Positions 59,692-62,145 of a DNA stretch of 62,145 bases are shown here, one piece after another; the first letter of the stretch is position 1, and each line of letters starts with the position of its first letter. The notes under the pieces are model-generated. The model did not search any database, had not been told where the DNA came from, and saw only the letters and a program-made list of their open reading frames with translations. The stretch comes from Chthonomonas sp. UBA2785. GTDB lineage: Bacteria; Armatimonadota; Fimbriimonadia; Fimbriimonadales; Fimbriimonadaceae. Position numbers and translations under genes: made by a program. The stretch is taken from the NCBI GenBank assembly GCA_002352215.1, contig DEIB01000010.1, forward strand, positions 1 to 62,145, written 5' to 3'.

Positions 59692-61068
59692 ATGGGGCTC
59701 TCTCCGAAGGGTGGTCTGTGGTTAGGGGGCGTGTGCGCCCTCGCGTTGGCGTCTTGGACGATGATCGGGTGCGGCGGACCGGCCGGCACCACGGCGGAAC
59801 CGGAAACCGGAGGCACGACATCCGCCCCCGTGGGGACCGAAGTCAAGGGCGACATCGAAGTCCAAGCCTTTAAGGGCGGGTTCGGCATTGACTTCTATCA
59901 AAAGGCCGCCGACGAGTTCAACAAGAAGCACACGGGGGCCAAGGTCACCGTGGATGGCGACCCGCGCGTGTGGGAGAAGCTGAAGCCGCGCCTGGTGGCC
60001 GGCGACCCGCCGGCGCTGATGTTCCCGGGCTGGGGCATGGACCACTGGTCGCTCATCACCGATGGCGCTCTGATGGAATTGGACGCCGCGCTGGATAGCC
60101 CGGCGGAAGGCGCAGACGGCACCTGGCGCAGCACCTTCGAGCCCGGTCTGCTCAAGCTCGGCCAGCAAGAAGGGAAGACCTACGTGCTGCCGTACTACTT
60201 CAACATCAACGGTTGGTGGTACGACAAGACGGTCTTTGACGCCAACGGCTGGACCGCGCCCAAGAACTACGACGAACTCCTGGCTCTGTGCGAGAAGATC
60301 AAGGCCAAGGGCATCGCCCCCATCACCTACCAAGGCAAGTACCCGTACTACATGGTCCACGGGATGCTGTTGCCCTGGGCGCACAGCGTAGGCGGCCCCG
60401 AGGTCATCCGCAAGATTCAAAACCTTGAGCCCGGCGCCTGGAAGGACCCGGCCATGCTCAAGTCGGCGCAAATGATCGTGGAGCTCCGCGACAAAGGCTT
60501 CTTTGCCACCGGTGCGACGGCCCTGACCCATACCGAGAGCCAATCCGACCTCGTGGTCGGCAAGGCGGCGATGATCCCCTGCGGTACCTGGCTCTACAGC
60601 GAAATGAAGGAGCAATTGAAGCCGACGAACAAGCTGACGATGTTCCTGCCGCCGCCGGTAGCCGGAGGCAAGGGCGACCCGTCGGCGATGATTGTGAGCA
60701 TCGAGCCCTGGATGGTGCCGTCGAAGTCACCGAACGCCAGCGGCGCCATTGCCTTCTTCAAGTACATGACCAGCCCCGAAAAGGCCCGGGAGTTTGTGGC
60801 CGAAAAGGGCTCGCTGATGGCCATCAAGGGTAGCGCCGAAGCCGTCAAGATCGAAGCGCTGAAGGAACCCGCCCGCCTCTTTGGCGAAAGCAAGGATGTG
60901 TGGTCCTGGCAGGTGCGCGATTGGTACAAGGCCATGCACACCGAAATTGAGAATGCGCTCACCGCGATGCTCAATGGCGAGCTGACGGCTGAGCAGTTCT
61001 TGGATCGTTGCGAAGCGGCGGCCGAGGCGACCCGAAAGGATTCCGCGATCGTCAAGCACAAGGTTTGA
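59692..61068 (+). CDS. Extracellular solute-binding lipoprotein of a sugar ABC importer
   Basis: A 458-residue family 1 (maltose-type) binding protein. The signal ends in lipobox MIGC with Cys27, then a short Gly/Thr/Glu linker. The mature part has YQKAADEFNKKHTGAKVTVD, LVAGDPPALMFPGWG, LPYYFNINGWWYDKTVFDAN and VVGKAAMIPCGTWLYSEMKE. The substrate is likely a mono- or oligosaccharide. ATG 59692 is chosen as the signal peptide begins there. It overlaps the permease gene start (TGATG). Confidence 0.92.
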   Translation: MGLSPKGGLWLGGVCALALASWTMIGCGGPAGTTAEPETGGTTSAPVGTEVKGDIEVQAFKGGFGIDFYQKAADEFNKKHTGAKVTVDGDPRVWEKLKPRLVAGDPPALMFPGWGMDHWSLITDGALMELDAALDSPAEGADGTWRSTFEPGLLKLGQQEGKTYVLPYYFNINGWWYDKTVFDANGWTAPKNYDELLALCEKIKAKGIAPITYQGKYPYYMVHGMLLPWAHSVGGPEVIRKIQNLEPGAWKDPAMLKSAQMIVELRDKGFFATGATALTHTESQSDLVVGKAAMIPCGTWLYSEMKEQLKPTNKLTMFLPPPVAGGKGDPSAMIVSIEPWMVPSKSPNASGAIAFFKYMTSPEKAREFVAEKGSLMAIKGSAEAVKIEALKEPARLFGESKDVWSWQVRDWYKAMHTEIENALTAMLNGELTAEQFLDRCEAAAEATRKDSAIVKHKV

Positions 61069-61964
61069 TGAAGGCATCTTCCTCGCCGTGGCTCTTTAGG
61101 CTGGGGTTCATCGCCCCGGCCTTTGTCCTGTATGTGGGCTTTGTCATTTGGCCGCTCATCCAAGCGTTCCAGATCTCGTTCTATCGGTGGCGAGGCACAA
61201 GCAACCGCGTCACCTGGGTGGGGACGGAGAACTATGAGAAACTCCGCACCGACCCGGTGCTGAGCGAGGCCCTGGGCAACAACCTCTTCATGATGTTTGT
61301 GGGCGGGGTGCTCATTGTCATCCTGGCTTTGCTAGTGGCCCATGCCCTGCAAAAGAGCACCCGTGTCAGCCAGTTTTTGGAGAGCATCTACCTGTTCCCG
61401 CAAGTGGTGAGCATGGTGGTTGTGGCGCTGCTGTGGCAGTTCATGTTCAACCCGCAGTTCGGTCCGGTGCCGCTGCTGCAGAAGGCGCTAGGTTTAGGTG
61501 AATTCCAATCCGGGTGGCTGGCCACACCGAACGTGGCACTACCCGCCGTCACGGTGGCCTTTGCGTGGTACGCGGTGGGGTTCTACGTAATGTTGTTCTC
61601 CGCCGGATTGCGGCAAATCCCCACCGAGATCACCGAGGCCAGTGAACTGGACGGCAGCACCGGCTGGCACCGCTTTACCAACGTGACGTGGCCCCTGCTG
61701 TGGTCGGTCAAACGCACCGGTGTCACCTATCTGGTCATCACGGTGATGAACACCTTTGCCCTCGTCTATCTGATGACGAAGGGCCAGCCCGACCGCAAGA
61801 CTGAAGTGGCACTGACCTACCTCTACGAGCAAGCCTTCACCAACAGTGATTGGGGTTATGCGAGTGCCCTGGCGGTGGTCAATCTCTTCTTCGTGATGGC
61901 CGTCACCCTACTGGTGATGTGGATCTTCCGACGTGACCCCACCGAGCGGAGGGCCCGCGCGTGA
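61068..61964 (+). CDS. Sugar ABC transporter permease, first subunit (MalF/UgpA type)
   Basis: A 298-residue permease with six TM segments: FIAPAFVLYVGFVIWPLIQA, NLFMMFVGGVLIVILALLVA, QVVSMVVVALLWQFMF, LPAVTVAFAWYAVGFYVMLF, VTYLVITVMNTFALVYLMT and VVNLFFVMAVTLLVMWIF. The EAA loop is EITEASELDGSTGWHRFTNV. Its stop overlaps the next permease as GTGA. Confidence 0.94.
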   Translation: MKASSSPWLFRLGFIAPAFVLYVGFVIWPLIQAFQISFYRWRGTSNRVTWVGTENYEKLRTDPVLSEALGNNLFMMFVGGVLIVILALLVAHALQKSTRVSQFLESIYLFPQVVSMVVVALLWQFMFNPQFGPVPLLQKALGLGEFQSGWLATPNVALPAVTVAFAWYAVGFYVMLFSAGLRQIPTEITEASELDGSTGWHRFTNVTWPLLWSVKRTGVTYLVITVMNTFALVYLMTKGQPDRKTEVALTYLYEQAFTNSDWGYASALAVVNLFFVMAVTLLVMWIFRRDPTERRARA

Positions 61965-62145
61965 GGATCATCCGTCCGCTGTTCGTTTGGCTCTGCATCC
62001 TGGGCATTGGCTTGCCCTTGCTGTGGGTGCTGGTGTCCTCGCTCAAGGGGAGCCTTGAAGTCATCTCCGAGCCCTGGGGATTCCCGGCGCAGCCCAAGTG
62101 GAGCAACTACCGCACGGCCTGGGTGGACGCCAACGTGGGCACGGG
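61961..62145 (+). CDS. Sugar ABC transporter permease, second subunit (MalG type), truncated by window end
   Basis: The first 61 codons only; the frame stays open to the end of the window. It reads VRIIRPLFVWLCILGIGLPL, then LWVLVSSLKGSLEVISEPWG, PAQPKWSNYRTAW, the typical MalG-type start with one TM helix and the WxNY motif. GTG 61961 overlaps the upstream stop as GTGA. No ATPase gene is visible; this class often shares MsmK-type ATPases encoded elsewhere. Confidence 0.88.
   Translation, partial: MRIIRPLFVWLCILGIGLPLLWVLVSSLKGSLEVISEPWGFPAQPKWSNYRTAWVDANVGT

Overview
This is a GC-rich chromosomal segment from a bacterium that I would place in Armatimonadota, probably Fimbriimonadia. The placement is inference. 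It rests on a DUF1559-like prepilin of the type abundant in that phylum, three tandem PilT-type ATPases, a Gram-positive-style yggS-sepF pair beside diderm-like lipoproteins, a fused SecDF, and many genes with no Shine-Dalgarno site but a -10-like hexamer about 6 nt before the start codon. No phage, insertion sequence, CRISPR array or plasmid gene was recognised. It reads as ordinary core chromosome with lineage-specific secreted proteins between housekeeping blocks.

Layout. 1-860: 3' end of 23S rRNA, then 5S rRNA and a terminator. 934-11180: peroxiredoxin, sugar-phosphate isomerase-like protein, SecDF, TrpE, YggS, SepF, LeuD, a DUF192 lipoprotein, LysS and a fasciclin protein. 11387-23514: a joined str/S10/spc ribosomal cluster (rpsL-rpsG-fusA-tuf-rpsJ, a structured leader, then rplC-D-W-B-rpsS-rplV-rpsC-rplP-rpmC-rpsQ-rplN-rplX-rplE). 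It stops at a strong terminator after rplE, so the usual rpsN-rpsH-rplF... half is elsewhere. 23543-30889: prepilin, ABC-2 permease, an ECF sigma / anti-sigma / protease-dead DegP-like operon, RecJ, NusG, SecE and GreA. 31056-36319: a bitopic secreted protein, three PilT paralogues and MetX. 36365-36778: tRNA-Asp, tRNA-Phe and, on the other strand, tRNA-Met. 36873-44142: M1-like metallopeptidase, ParB, an AHSA1-type protein, RmlD, a triple-YHS protein, an Eis-like acetyltransferase and an Lrp/AsnC regulator. 44179-48138: an overlapping operon M3 peptidase - RluD-like - RadC - translin-like. 48142-48586: two tiny paralogous lipoproteins too short for ordinary ORF cut-offs. 48724-56044: aldehyde dehydrogenase, a large secreted protein of unknown function, TPR protein, CutC, and two paralogous secreted beta-repeat proteins. 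56113-62145: GH20 hexosaminidase, DinB-like protein, Gfo/Idh/MocA oxidoreductase and a sugar ABC importer (binding lipoprotein, permease, and a second permease cut by the window end).

How the genes work together. The rRNA, ribosomal, elongation-factor, NusG/SecE/GreA, LysS and tRNA genes serve gene expression and export. The PilT trio and prepilin point to type IV pilus-like surface machinery. The sigma/anti-sigma/PDZ operon looks like an envelope sensor. The GH20 enzyme, Gfo/Idh protein and ABC importer could form an amino-sugar uptake set. The least described items are the leaderless-like start pattern, the rpsJ-rplC leader, the twin mini-lipoproteins, the beta-repeat pair, the bacterial translin operon and the dead-protease sigma operon. 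I found no single obviously new defence or mobile system.
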